Shown here: positions 8,938-16,969 of the stretch, piece by piece
Layout: each line of letters opens with the position of its first letter
Position numbering within the stretch: position 1 is the stretch's first letter
Assembly: GCF_014648075.1 (NCBI RefSeq)
Contig: NZ_BMQK01000001.1
Location: forward strand, 372,001-436,000
Length of the DNA: 64,000 bases
From: Streptomyces ruber
GTDB lineage: Bacteria; Actinomycetota; Actinomycetes; Streptomycetales; Streptomycetaceae
Reading direction: 5' to 3'
Translations under genes and position numbers: made by a program
Notes under the pieces: generated by a model
Told to the model about the DNA's origin: nothing
The model's database searches: none
What the model saw: only the letters and a program-made list of their open reading frames with translations

Positions 8938-9884
8938 CCGCGGTTGGCCTTCGTCGCCGTACGCGCGCGCTGCCTGGCCCAGAACCACTTCTGGGCCAGC
9001 AGCGTGAGCGTGCCGGCCACGATGATGCCCAGCAGGTTCAGCAGGAGCTGCTCGGTGGAGCCCCAGGTCTGGCCGGTGTCGCCGTAGCTCAGGGCGACGG
9101 CCGCGTTGGCGGCGGCCGGGACCGTCGTCACGGAGATGGCCACGCCGATCAGCAGGCCGGACTTGGCCGAGGTCAGCGACAGGGTGCCGGCGATGCCCGC
9201 GAGGACCGCCACGACGAGGGAGAACGCGTCGGGGGCGTACACGAAGCCGGTGGCCGGCCGCTCGCCCTGCAACCGGCTCTCGCTGAACAGCCCGACCGCG
9301 TCCATGAACAGGCTGAATCCCACCGTCACCGCCATGGCCACCGCGAAGCCCACCAGCAGTGCGACCAGCGAGCGTGCGGCCAGGCGGTGCTGCCGCCGGA
9401 CCACGGCGGTGGAGATCCCGGCCAGCGGGCCGAACTCGGGTCCGACCGCCATCGCGCCCACGATCAGCACCGCGTTGTCGAGCACCACGCCGCAGGCCGC
9501 GATCATGGTGGCCAGCGTGATGAACGCGAGGTAGGTGAAGGAGAGCGTCGACTCCTCGTGCGTCTCCTCCACCAGGTGCTCCCACAGCACCGCGTCCGCG
9601 CCCTCGCCCGGGGCCTCCCTCTCGGCCCGGTCGGCGCGCCGGGACAGGGTCAGACCGACGCCGTCGACGGCGATGGACCCCGAGTGGTCGATCCCCAGCT
9701 CCTTCAGCCCGGTGAGCAGTTCGTCGCCCGCCTCGCGGGCCACGTCGCACATCACGACGTCGCCCGCCGGTTCGCGGGCGGCGCCCGGCAGGACGACGAG
9801 GTGGGTGGTGCCGACCGTCCGCTCGATCAGCCGGACCACGTCGTCGGTCCTGCCGGACGGGGTGAGGAGGCGCAGGTGCAGCAT
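8934..9884 (-). CDS. DUF389 family integral membrane protein
   Basis: 316 residues. About 100 N-terminal residues form a ferredoxin-like cytoplasmic domain ([20 protein letters not shown]). Five or six membrane helices follow, with the DUF389 core blocks [40 protein letters not shown] and [20 protein letters not shown]. The family is widespread, but its substrate is not established. It is convergent with glmM, with stops overlapping at 8934-8937, and lies 40 bases after the coaA stop on the same strand, so it may be read through from coaA. Confidence 0.85.
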   Translation of the reverse strand: MLHLRLLTPSGRTDDVVRLIERTVGTTHLVVLPGAAREPAGDVVMCDVAREAGDELLTGLKELGIDHSGSIAVDGVGLTLSRRADRAEREAPGEGADAVLWEHLVEETHEESTLSFTYLAFITLATMIAACGVVLDNAVLIVGAMAVGPEFGPLAGISTAVVRRQHRLAARSLVALLVGFAVAMAVTVGFSLFMDAVGLFSESRLQGERPATGFVYAPDAFSLVVAVLAGIAGTLSLTSAKSGLLIGVAISVTTVPAAANAAVALSYGDTGQTWGSTEQLLLNLLGIIVAGTLTLLAQKWFWARQRARTATKANRG

Positions 9885-9924
9885 GCCCGCAGGGTAGCCG
9901 CGCGAGGTGACGCGGGTGGCGGGG

Positions 9925-10914
9925 TCAGAGCTTGCGCAGGCGGAGCCGCTGCACCTTGTGGTCGGGGCCCTTGCGCAGGACCAGGGTGGCGCGGCCGCGC
10001 GTCGGGGCCACGTTCTCGGTGAGGTTCGGCCGGTTGATCGTCCGCCAGGTGGTGCGGGCGTAGTCGAGGGCCTCCTCCTCCGAGACCTGGGTGTACTTGC
10101 GGAAGTACGACGACGGGTCCTGGAAGGCCGTCTCGCGCAGCTTGCGGAACCGGTTGAGGTACCACCGCTCGATGTCCTCGGTGCGGGCGTCGACGTACAC
10201 GCTGAAGTCGAAGTAGTCGGCGAGACCGACCCGGGTGCGGCCGTCCTTGCCGGGCAGGGCGGGCTGGAGGACGTTGAGGCCCTCGACGATGAGGATGTCG
10301 GGGCGGCGCACCGTGAGCTTCCGTCCGGGCACGATGTCGTAGATCAGGTGGGAGTAGACGGGCGCCGTCACCTCGGGCTTGCCCGCCTTGACGTCGGCGA
10401 CGAAACGGGTCAGGGCGCGGCGGTCGTACGACTCGGGGAACCCCTTGCGCGACATCAGGCCGCGGGCCTGGAGCTCGCGGGTGGGAAACAGGAAACCGTC
10501 GGTGGTGACCAGCTCGACGCGCGGGTGCTCGGGCCAGCGGGAGAGCAGGGCCTGGAGCAGACGGGCGACCGTGGACTTGCCCACGGCGACCGAGCCGGCG
10601 ACGCCTATGACGAAGGGGGTGCCGGACTGGGAGCCCTGCTCGCCGAGGAAGGTGTTCAGGGCACTCCTGAGCCCGTCCGTGGCGCCGACGTACAGATTGA
10701 GCAGGCGCGACAGCGGCAGGTAGATGTCACGGACCTCGTCGAGGTCGATGACGTCGCCCAGGCCGCGCAGTTTCTCCACCTCCTCCGCAGTGAGCGGCAG
10801 GGGAGTCTTGTCCCTGAGGGCGCTCCACTCGGTACGGGTGAGGTCGACGTAGGGAGTCGCCTCCGGCCTGGGCCGGTGGGCGCTCCGCGGCAACGAGGAG
10901 ACCGGTGAGTTCAC
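9925..10914 (-). CDS. coaA: Pantothenate kinase, type I (CoaA)
   Basis: Phosphorylates pantothenate in the first committed step of coenzyme A synthesis. 329 residues with the P-loop [12 protein letters not shown] at 104-115, VTTDGFL with the catalytic Asp region, and [10 protein letters not shown]. Type I PanKs are normally feedback-inhibited by CoA. The ATG at 10914 gives [20 protein letters not shown], a variable N terminus followed by the conserved [11 protein letters not shown]. The upstream region (10915-11105) carries a set of GTGACGC repeats. Confidence 0.96.
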   Translation of the reverse strand: MNSPVSSLPRSAHRPRPEATPYVDLTRTEWSALRDKTPLPLTAEEVEKLRGLGDVIDLDEVRDIYLPLSRLLNLYVGATDGLRSALNTFLGEQGSQSGTPFVIGVAGSVAVGKSTVARLLQALLSRWPEHPRVELVTTDGFLFPTRELQARGLMSRKGFPESYDRRALTRFVADVKAGKPEVTAPVYSHLIYDIVPGRKLTVRRPDILIVEGLNVLQPALPGKDGRTRVGLADYFDFSVYVDARTEDIERWYLNRFRKLRETAFQDPSSYFRKYTQVSEEEALDYARTTWRTINRPNLTENVAPTRGRATLVLRKGPDHKVQRLRLRKL

Positions 10915-10957
10915 GCTCCATTGTTACGGGCGTGCGAACGGGGCGGCGGGGTGGAGT

Positions 10958-10996
10958 GCGTCACTGGTCCGTCACGTGACGCGTCTCATGTGACGC
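10958..10996. promoter_or_regulatory. GTGACGC repeat cluster upstream of coaA and the small protein
   Basis: GCGTCAC at 10958-10964 is an inverted match to GTGACGC at 10976-10982, which is directly repeated at 10990-10996. The cluster lies between the divergent coaA and 11106 genes, so it is a candidate operator. The regulator is unknown. Confidence 0.4.
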
Positions 10997-11105
10997 TTGT
11001 GTCCGTTGTATCCCATGTGTCGACATGTGGTCTCGGTACGCAGGGGGTCTGTGTGTGAATCGTGGATGTAATCTGCATCCACTGACGACGGGGGGTGCGG
11101 TTCGG

Positions 11106-11357
11106 ATGTTCAAAGCCCTGCGCATACGGGGATGGGGCGCCGCTCGCCGGAGATCCGGTCGATCCGGACGCGACGGCACCGATCACGCGGGCCGCGTGCT
11201 CAGCGAGCTGGCGACGGACCTGCCGGACGAGGACCTGACCGAGGACCTCGACGATTCGCTTGACATGTACCGGATGGGAAGTAAGCCGCCGGGCGAGGAG
11301 GCGGAGTACCTGGAGATGCTCCGGGAGGCCAGGGACCGGATCGAGCGGGGGTACTGA
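11106..11357 (+). CDS. Small hypothetical protein
   Basis: An 83-residue protein. The first 28 residues are very basic (MFKALRIRGWGAARRRSGR); the rest is acidic and probably helical (LPDEDLTEDLDDSLDMYRM, ending REARDRIERGY). There is no signal peptide, membrane helix or known domain. The ATG at 11106 is chosen because GGGGGTGCGG lies just upstream; the frame is open to 11025 but without a convincing start. A hairpin terminator follows at 11369-11396. I do not recognise a function. Confidence 0.6.
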   Translation: MFKALRIRGWGAARRRSGRSGRDGTDHAGRVLSELATDLPDEDLTEDLDDSLDMYRMGSKPPGEEAEYLEMLREARDRIERGY

Positions 11358-11368
11358 GCGGGCGGGCC

Positions 11369-11396
11369 GCGCCACCGGTACCGGCACCGGTGGCGC
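11369..11396. terminator. Terminator between the small gene and nnrD/nnrE
   Basis: GCGCCACCGGT (11369-11379) pairs perfectly with ACCGGTGGCGC (11386-11396), 6-base loop. It lies between two convergent stop codons and can act on both strands. Confidence 0.7.
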
Positions 11397-11408
11397 TACC
11401 GCTACCGG

Positions 11409-12842
11409 TCAGGCGCCGCTGATGTCGCGCCAGACGGCCGGGATCGCCTCCGCCACGTCATGGGCGCCCGCCGGGGCGCCGTCCGCGGCGTGCCGGCCCG
11501 CGAGGCCGTGGACGTACGCGGCCGCGCCCGCCGCGTCCAGGGCGGACAGCCCGGAGGCCAGCAGCGAACCGGCGAGACCGGACAGGACGTCACCGCTGCC
11601 CGCGGTGGCCAGCCACGGCGTGCCGGTCGGATTGACGCGGACCGTGCCGCCGTCCGGGCCGGCGATCAGTGTGGTCGACCCCTTGAGGAGCACGGTCGCC
11701 CGGTAGCGCGCGGCGAGCTCGCGCACCGCCGGCAGACGCGCCCCCTCCACCTCCTCGCGCGCCGTGCCGAGCAGCGCGGCGGCCTCGCCCGCGTGCGGGG
11801 TCATCAGGGTGGGCGCGGTCCGGGCCCGTACGGCGTCCCGGTCGGCGAGCCGCAGACCGTCCGCGTCCAGGAGCACGGGTACGTCGCTGTCGAGCACCTC
11901 GGCCACGGGCCCCGCGTCGTCCCCGGCGCCCGGACCCACGACCCAGGCCTGCACCCGGCCGGCCCGTCCCGGCCCCTGGTCGGACACGAGGGTCTCCGGG
12001 AAACGGGCGATCACTGCCTTACCGGCCGGGCCCACGTACCGCACGGCTCCGGCGCCGCCGCGCAGCGCGCCCCACACGGCGAGGACGGCCGCGCCCGGAT
12101 AGCGGGCCGACCCGGCGGCGATGCCCACGACGCCCCGGCGGTACTTGTCGCTCTCGGCGGAGGGCCGGGGGAGCAGCGCGGCGACGTCGGCGTGCTGCAA
12201 CGCCTCCAGCTCGCCCTCGGCGGGCAGGTCGAGCCCGATGTCGACGAGACGTACGGACCCGGCGTACTCGCGCCCCGGGTCGATCAGCAGCCCCGGCTTG
12301 TGCGTGCCGAACGTGACGGTCAGGTCGGCGCGGACGGCGGGACCGCGCACCTCGCCGGTGTCGGGCTCGATGCCGCTGGGGAGGTCCACGGCGACGACCG
12401 CGGCGCGGGCGGCGGCGGCCCGCTCGGCCAGCGCGGCGGCGTCGGGGCGCAGCCCGCCCCTGCCGCCGATCCCGACGATGCCGTCGACGACGAGGTGGGC
12501 CCGGTCGATGTGCTGTCCGGCGGTACCGGGCCGGGCGACCGTGCCGCCCGCCCGGCGCAGCGCGGCCAGCCCGCCGGGGTGCGCGCGGTCGGGGCTGAGC
12601 AGCACGGCCGTGACGCCCGCGCCGCGCCGGGCCAGCCGGGCCCCGGCGTACAGGGCGTCGCCGCCGTTGTCGCCGCTGCCGACGAGCAGCACGATCCGGC
12701 TGCCGTAGACGCGGCCGAGCAGATCGGCACAGGCGGCGGCGAGCCCGGCGGCGGCGCGTTGCATGAGGGTGCCGTCGGGGAGGCGGGCCATGAGGTCGCG
12801 TTCGGCGGCTCGGACGGTGTCGACGGTGTACGCGGTACGCAT
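11409..12842 (-). CDS. nnrDE: Bifunctional NAD(P)H-hydrate epimerase / ADP-dependent dehydratase
   Basis: Repairs damaged NADH and NADPH hydrates. 477 residues. The N-terminal YjeF-N epimerase domain (about 1-210) has LLVGSGDNGGDALYAGARLA. The C-terminal kinase-like dehydratase domain (about 225-477) has LMTPHAGEAAALLG and the anion-hole segment ATAGSGDVLSGLAGSLLASG. The two activities are fused, as in most bacteria. The start is ATG 12842 (MRTAYTVDTVRAAERDLMAR). It lies 53 bases downstream of acpS on the same strand, so the two probably form an operon. Confidence 0.95.
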   Translation of the reverse strand: MRTAYTVDTVRAAERDLMARLPDGTLMQRAAAGLAAACADLLGRVYGSRIVLLVGSGDNGGDALYAGARLARRGAGVTAVLLSPDRAHPGGLAALRRAGGTVARPGTAGQHIDRAHLVVDGIVGIGGRGGLRPDAAALAERAAAARAAVVAVDLPSGIEPDTGEVRGPAVRADLTVTFGTHKPGLLIDPGREYAGSVRLVDIGLDLPAEGELEALQHADVAALLPRPSAESDKYRRGVVGIAAGSARYPGAAVLAVWGALRGGAGAVRYVGPAGKAVIARFPETLVSDQGPGRAGRVQAWVVGPGAGDDAGPVAEVLDSDVPVLLDADGLRLADRDAVRARTAPTLMTPHAGEAAALLGTAREEVEGARLPAVRELAARYRATVLLKGSTTLIAGPDGGTVRVNPTGTPWLATAGSGDVLSGLAGSLLASGLSALDAAGAAAYVHGLAGRHAADGAPAGAHDVAEAIPAVWRDISGA

Positions 12843-12895
12843 GCTGTCGAGTGTCCCCCGGAAACGGCCGGTCCTGCAGTGCCCGGCCCGGACGG

Positions 12896-13267
12896 CTAGC
12901 CCTCGGCGATCACGACCGCCGAGGCCACGCCCGCGTCGTGGCTCAGCGAGACGTGCCAGGAGGTGACGCCCAACTCGGCGGCGCGGGCGGCCACCGTGCC
13001 GGTCACCCGGAGCCGGGGCCGCCCGCTGTCCTCGACGTAGACCTCGGCGTCCGTCCAGTGCAGCCCCGCCGGGGCGCCGAGCGCCTTGGCGAGGGCCTCC
13101 TTCGCAGCGAACCGGGCGGCGAGGGAGGCGGTGCCGCGGCGCTCCCCGCCGGGCAGCAGCAGCTCGCTCTCCAGGAAGAGCCGCCGGGCCAGCGAGGGAG
13201 TGCGCTCCAGGGATGCGCCGAAGCGCGCGATCTCGGCCACGTCGATGCCGACCCCGATGATGCTCAT
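12896..13267 (-). CDS. acpS: Holo-[acyl-carrier-protein] synthase
   Basis: Transfers 4'-phosphopantetheine from CoA to acyl carrier proteins. 123 residues, the usual trimeric AcpS size, with Mg-binding Asp9 in [10 protein letters not shown] and Glu57 in [13 protein letters not shown]. The C-terminal [20 protein letters not shown] strand is also typical. The CoA link to the nearby coaA is functional, not an operon. In the usual order acpS would be next to nnrDE and alr; here an accessory patch and glmS sit between acpS and alr. Confidence 0.96.
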   Translation of the reverse strand: MSIIGVGIDVAEIARFGASLERTPSLARRLFLESELLLPGGERRGTASLAARFAAKEALAKALGAPAGLHWTDAEVYVEDSGRPRLRVTGTVAARAAELGVTSWHVSLSHDAGVASAVVIAEG

Positions 13268-13288
13268 GGGGAGCAGCCTATGGGCTGG

Positions 13289-14284
13289 TCACCTCTGGTC
13301 GGATCCCGCAGCGGGAGCGTCCGGCTCCTCGTCGAACAGGTCCTCCGCGCGCTCGACCGTTCCGGCCCGGTTGAGCCAGTCGTCCATGCGGAACAGATCG
13401 GTGCACGTGGTGATGCGCCGGCGCAGGTCGTCGGAGACGGGGAGACCGCGCAGCTCCAGAATGCGCAGGACGCCCTTGGCTTCGCCCCTGGCCTCGCCCT
13501 TGGCCAGTCCTGCGGCTTCGCCCTTGGCCAGCCCTGCGGCTTCGCCCTTGGCCAGCCCTTCGGCCTCGCCCTTGGCCTTGCCGTCCAGGTAGGCCTCCTC
13601 GTAGATCGTGCCCCTGCCCGGGAAGTACGTGATGACCATCTTCGCCAGCTCTCTCCATGTCTCGCGGGCCGGAGTGTCCTCCAGTCCGATGTCTACCCAT
13701 TCCGACCAGTACGTGGCCGTGGCTTTGTCGAATGACCGCATCCCGCGGGCGAGCAACTCCAGTATGGGAGCGATGTCCTTGCTCTCGCTGTGCACGACGG
13801 CACTGAGCGTCGCAAGGGCTGGTTCCCGCGCCACCTCCGACTCGTCGGTGATGCGGGGGACGGTGTCCGGGCCCAGGACGAAGGGGCGGGTGACCTGCGT
13901 CGCCCAGGGCCCGACCCGGCACTCGAAGGGGCCGGCCGCCCAGGTCGCGGTGGACCGGTTGCGGCAGACGGTGACGAGCAGTACCGGCAGGTCGAACTTG
14001 GCGTGCAGATAGCTCACGTAGTACGCCCAGTTGGCTCCCTTGTCCGGAGCGCGCTTGGTCTGGGCCTCGATGGCGAGCAGGAAGCCGTCGCCCTCGGACG
14101 GCTCCACCTTCAGCACCGTGTCGACGCGGCGCTCCAGCGGTCGGATCTCGGTCGCGTCGGGCGTGAGGGCTTCGATGACCGCCTTCAGGGGCGGCGGAAG
14201 TCCCAGTGCCTCGAAGACGGGAGCGAGGACCTCCGGATGATCTTGGAAGATCCGGTGCGAGGTCTCGTGGGTGGATGTGACCAT
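13289..14284 (-). CDS. Rpn/YhgA-like PD-(D/E)XK nuclease family protein with 8-residue repeats
   Basis: 331 residues from ATG 14284 (a TTG at 14326 is possible but has no ribosome-binding site). The N-terminal half resembles the Rpn family of recombination-promoting nucleases, formerly called putative transposases. RRVDTVLKVE supplies an Asp and FLLAIEAQTKR a Glu-x-Gln/Lys core, consistent with the PD-(D/E)XK fold. Residues about 230-265 are tandem KGEAAGLA octapeptides, coded by a 24-base repeat at 13499-13579. The C terminus (RILELRGLPVSDDLRRRI) resembles the helical tail of such proteins. It is near other accessory regulators and is likely horizontally acquired. Confidence 0.7.
   Translation of the reverse strand: MVTSTHETSHRIFQDHPEVLAPVFEALGLPPPLKAVIEALTPDATEIRPLERRVDTVLKVEPSEGDGFLLAIEAQTKRAPDKGANWAYYVSYLHAKFDLPVLLVTVCRNRSTATWAAGPFECRVGPWATQVTRPFVLGPDTVPRITDESEVAREPALATLSAVVHSESKDIAPILELLARGMRSFDKATATYWSEWVDIGLEDTPARETWRELAKMVITYFPGRGTIYEEAYLDGKAKGEAEGLAKGEAAGLAKGEAAGLAKGEARGEAKGVLRILELRGLPVSDDLRRRITTCTDLFRMDDWLNRAGTVERAEDLFDEEPDAPAAGSDQR
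13499..13579 (-). repeat. 24-base tandem repeat inside the Rpn-like gene
   Basis: Three full units (13499-13522, 13523-13546, 13547-13570) plus a partial fourth, differing at one or a few positions. In protein they give Lys-Gly-Glu-Ala-Ala-Gly-Leu-Ala octads. The copy number is likely to vary between strains. Confidence 0.85.
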
Positions 14285-14363
14285 GTGCGCAACCTTGGGG
14301 GAGTGCGGGAGCAGCCGTACCGGCAATCGGGGGTAATCACCCGTTCGAGGGGCGGAGGTGCGT

Positions 14364-14774
14364 TCACGCCGCCCCGGTCAGCTCGCACCACACGTACTTT
14401 CCCCGGTTGCCGTTCCTGGTCAGCGGCTGCCATCCCCACAGGTCGGCGCAGGCCCGGATCAGTTCCAGTCCGCGGCCGTCTTCCGGTTCGGTGGCTGACT
14501 CGGGTGGAGGGGACGGCTCCAGTGGCCGGGGGTCGGCGTCCCAGGCGCCGATGCGCAGGACGCCTGCCGACCAGCCCACCCGTAGGGCTGCGGGGCTCTC
14601 GGTGTGGCGTACGGCGTTGGTGATCAGCTCGGTGGCCAGGAGTTCGGCCAGGTCGGTCAGGTGGGCCAGGCCGTGCAGGGTGAGGATGAGGCGGAGGGTG
14701 CGGCGGCTGATCGTGACGGCGCGGGGGTCGTGGGGGATGTTGAGGGAGTACTCCCAGTGATCGTGTCCGGGCAT
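14364..14774 (-). CDS. RsbW-like ATP-binding (HATPase_c) protein
   Basis: 136 residues of a single GHKL ATPase domain of the serine-kinase anti-sigma type. ELLATELITNAVRHT is the N box, LRIGAWDADPRPLEP the G1 region, and GRGLELIRACADLWGWQP the G2 lid. No histidine-phosphotransfer or sensor domain is present. Streptomyces carry dozens of these, often beside XRE-DUF397 pairs, as here (divergent, 223 bases from the XRE gene). They are thought to act on developmental or antibiotic regulation. The partner protein is not known. ATG 14774 gives MPGHDHWEYSLNIPHDPRAV. Confidence 0.8.
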   Translation of the reverse strand: MPGHDHWEYSLNIPHDPRAVTISRRTLRLILTLHGLAHLTDLAELLATELITNAVRHTESPAALRVGWSAGVLRIGAWDADPRPLEPSPPPESATEPEDGRGLELIRACADLWGWQPLTRNGNRGKYVWCELTGAA

Positions 14775-14997
14775 GCGGCAACTCCGTTGGTGGTGTGAGG
14801 GGTTGCGGTAGGCGGGCGGTGGCAGTGCCGCAGCCGTCGTGGCAGGACGGAGTGGTGCGCTTCCGGGGTCCCGGTGTTCCGCAGCGTGTGCGTCGCGACA
14901 CTCAACGTAGGTCTATAGATTCATGTCGAGCATGCCGATCGCGTAATCTGACTCCGAACGGGTCGCCCTTGCCGACGCGTTGAACGGAGGGGCACCA

Positions 14998-15849
14998 ATG
15001 GCCTTGAGGCGTGAGCCCACGGCGCGGCAGACGCGTCTGGCCACCGAACTGCGGAGGCTTCGCGACGCCGCGGGCCTCACCGCGCGCGAGGCCGCGGCGC
15101 TGCTGGGAGTGGGCGCTGCCCAGATCAGCCATATCGAGTCGGCACTCGCCGGCGTGAGTGAGGCGAGGCTGCGCCGTCTCGCAGCCCACTACGCCTGCAC
15201 GGACGCCGCGTTCATCGACGCCCTGGTCGTCATGGCGACCAACCGGACACGCGGTTGGTGGGAGGACTACCGGGGCCGGCTCCCCACGATGTACATGGAC
15301 CTCGCCGAGCTGGAGCACCACGCCACGCATCGGCGTGACGTGGAGTTCCTCTACATTCCCGGCCTGCTCCAGACGGAGGACTACGCCCGCGCGGTCTTCT
15401 CGTACCAGGTTCCCGCACTGCCTGGCAGCGAAGTGGATCTGCGTGTCCGTCATCGGATGGAGCGCAAGGTCATCACGGAAGGCCCGGCCCCGGTTCCGTA
15501 CGAAGCGGTGATCCACGAAGCGGCGCTGCGCATCAGGGTCGGCACCCGGAGTGCGGCACGGGCCCAGCTCGCGCGGGTTCTGGAACTCTCCGAGGCGGAC
15601 CACGTCACCGTGCGGGTCATCCCGTTCGAACTGGATGGTTTCGCGGGCGCCTGGAGCACAATGATGCTGGTGGGCGGAGCGGTTCCCAGACTGGACACTG
15701 CTGTTCGCGATGCGCCTCACGGCACGGTTCTCATCGATTCCGAGGCGCAACTCGGCGTCTTTCGAACGCTCTTCCATAAGGTGGAGAGGGTGTCACTCGA
15801 CGTCGAGCGGTCGCGTGACTTCATCCACAGGTTGGCCAAGGAACTGTGA
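14998..15849 (+). CDS. XRE helix-turn-helix regulator with DUF5753 (WhiJ type)
   Basis: 283 residues. The N-terminal XRE domain (about 8-65) includes LTAREAAALLGVGAAQISHIESALAG-type helices. The DUF5753 domain (about 95-280) has FLYIPGLLQTEDYARAVF and HEAALRIRVGT. These proteins pair with small DUF397 proteins, such as the next gene, and with GHKL ATPases, such as the divergent gene. S. coelicolor WhiJ is the named example, affecting sporulation. ATG 14998 follows GGAGGGG at 14986-14992. The stop overlaps the start of the DUF397 gene (GTGA). Confidence 0.88.
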   Translation: MALRREPTARQTRLATELRRLRDAAGLTAREAAALLGVGAAQISHIESALAGVSEARLRRLAAHYACTDAAFIDALVVMATNRTRGWWEDYRGRLPTMYMDLAELEHHATHRRDVEFLYIPGLLQTEDYARAVFSYQVPALPGSEVDLRVRHRMERKVITEGPAPVPYEAVIHEAALRIRVGTRSAARAQLARVLELSEADHVTVRVIPFELDGFAGAWSTMMLVGGAVPRLDTAVRDAPHGTVLIDSEAQLGVFRTLFHKVERVSLDVERSRDFIHRLAKEL

Positions 15850-16061
15850 GGCGTGTCGTGATCACTCCCGGCAACTGGCGTAAGTCGTCCTACTCCGGCG
15901 GAGGTGAGGGCAACAACTGCGTGGAGATAGCGAACTCGCGGACCCACATCACCATCCGCGACTCGAAAACCCCGGCCAGGACCCCCCTCACCGTCCCGGC
16001 CGGAGCCTTTGTCGCCTTCATCGGCGCGCTGAAGAGCGCGCCGGTCAGCCCAGCTTCTTGA
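15846..16061 (+). CDS. DUF397 small protein
   Basis: 71 residues with the DUF397 pattern: WRKSSYSGGGEGNNCVEIA at the start, then TITIRDSK-like strands and FVAFIGALK at the end. These small proteins are encoded next to XRE-DUF5753 regulators; BldB-type relatives influence development. The GTG start overlaps the upstream stop, so translational coupling is expected. Its last 17 bases overlap the convergent lipoprotein gene. Confidence 0.88.
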   Translation: MRRVVITPGNWRKSSYSGGGEGNNCVEIANSRTHITIRDSKTPARTPLTVPAGAFVAFIGALKSAPVSPAS

Positions 16062-16848
16062 GCTGGGCGTCCAGGACGGCCGTCGGGAACTCGAAGTCCT
16101 CGCCGGTCGCGGCGGAGGCCAGGTTCGCGGCGCTGACGGAGGCGACGGTGGCGCCCTTGCGCACCACGACGGCCTTGAAGGGCATCGTCGTGCCGCCCTC
16201 GACGGTCACCGTCAGGGTCATCGCGACGGCCTCGTCCGCACCCTTGGGCGCCTCGGTCCCGGCGACCTTCGTGACGGGAAGCTCCTGGCCCAGCGCGGTG
16301 GCGGTGAAGCCGCCGGCGCACTTCTCCAGGGCCGCCTTGGTGTCCTTGAACACCGTCTCGGCGCCGCCGTCCTCGTAGGAGGCGAGCGTCACGACGGCCT
16401 TCTCGGCGTCGAGGCCGGCCAGCATGGCGTCCTCGGACGAGGCGTCGGCGCCGGACGGCTTCTCGGCCTCTCCCTCATAGATCCGCTTCACCGTCGCCAC
16501 GGGCTCGCCCTGGGCGGCGCCGGCCTGGACGAAGGCGAGCGGCGCGCAGGCCGCGTTGTCGGTCTTGACCTGGTCTGTCGTGACGTCGTCCGCCCCGGTG
16601 ACCTCGGTCTCGACCTCGCCGCCCTCGACGTCCCCCTGCGCCAGCGCCGCCTTCTCCAGGTCCGCGGCGCTCAGCGCCTTCGCGGCGGCGGGCTCCGCGG
16701 CCGCCGCCGAGGCGGAGGCCGTGGTCTCGCTCTTGGTGCCGGCCGCCTCGGCGCCCTCGTCGGACGAGCCGCCGCAGGCGGTGGCGAGGAGGGCGAGGGT
16801 GGCGGCCGAGGCGGCGAGGCCGACGCGGCGAACAGCGGTGGTTCTCAC
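16045..16848 (-). CDS. Putative secreted lipoprotein
   Basis: 267 residues with a classical lipoprotein signal: MRTTAVRRVGLAASAATLAL followed by the lipobox LATAC, then GGSSDEG. An Ala/Glu-rich linker leads to a domain of about 190 residues without a recognisable enzyme motif (C-terminal ATGEDFEFPTAVLDAQLKKL). It is conserved in style with other Streptomyces solute-interacting lipoproteins, but no substrate can be assigned. The start is a GTG at 16848. It is convergent with the DUF397 gene, overlapping it by 17 bases, and lies 121 bases downstream of the glmS stop on the same strand. Confidence 0.8.
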   Translation of the reverse strand: MRTTAVRRVGLAASAATLALLATACGGSSDEGAEAAGTKSETTASASAAAAEPAAAKALSAADLEKAALAQGDVEGGEVETEVTGADDVTTDQVKTDNAACAPLAFVQAGAAQGEPVATVKRIYEGEAEKPSGADASSEDAMLAGLDAEKAVVTLASYEDGGAETVFKDTKAALEKCAGGFTATALGQELPVTKVAGTEAPKGADEAVAMTLTVTVEGGTTMPFKAVVVRKGATVASVSAANLASAATGEDFEFPTAVLDAQLKKLG

Positions 16849-16969
16849 GTGAGTTGGTTCTTTCTCTCCCCCACCGCGGTGAGTCCGCGGTGCTTTACCC
16901 GCACATTACTCACAGCGGCTTCACAAACAATCACGCGTTCGCCGACCGGTATCCGACTGTGACGTGTTC

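Noticed and set aside
13289..14284. An active transposon based on the 'putative transposase' label of Rpn-like proteins
   Set aside because: There are no terminal inverted repeats or target duplications around the gene, and Rpn proteins are nucleases of the host, not transposases with ends.
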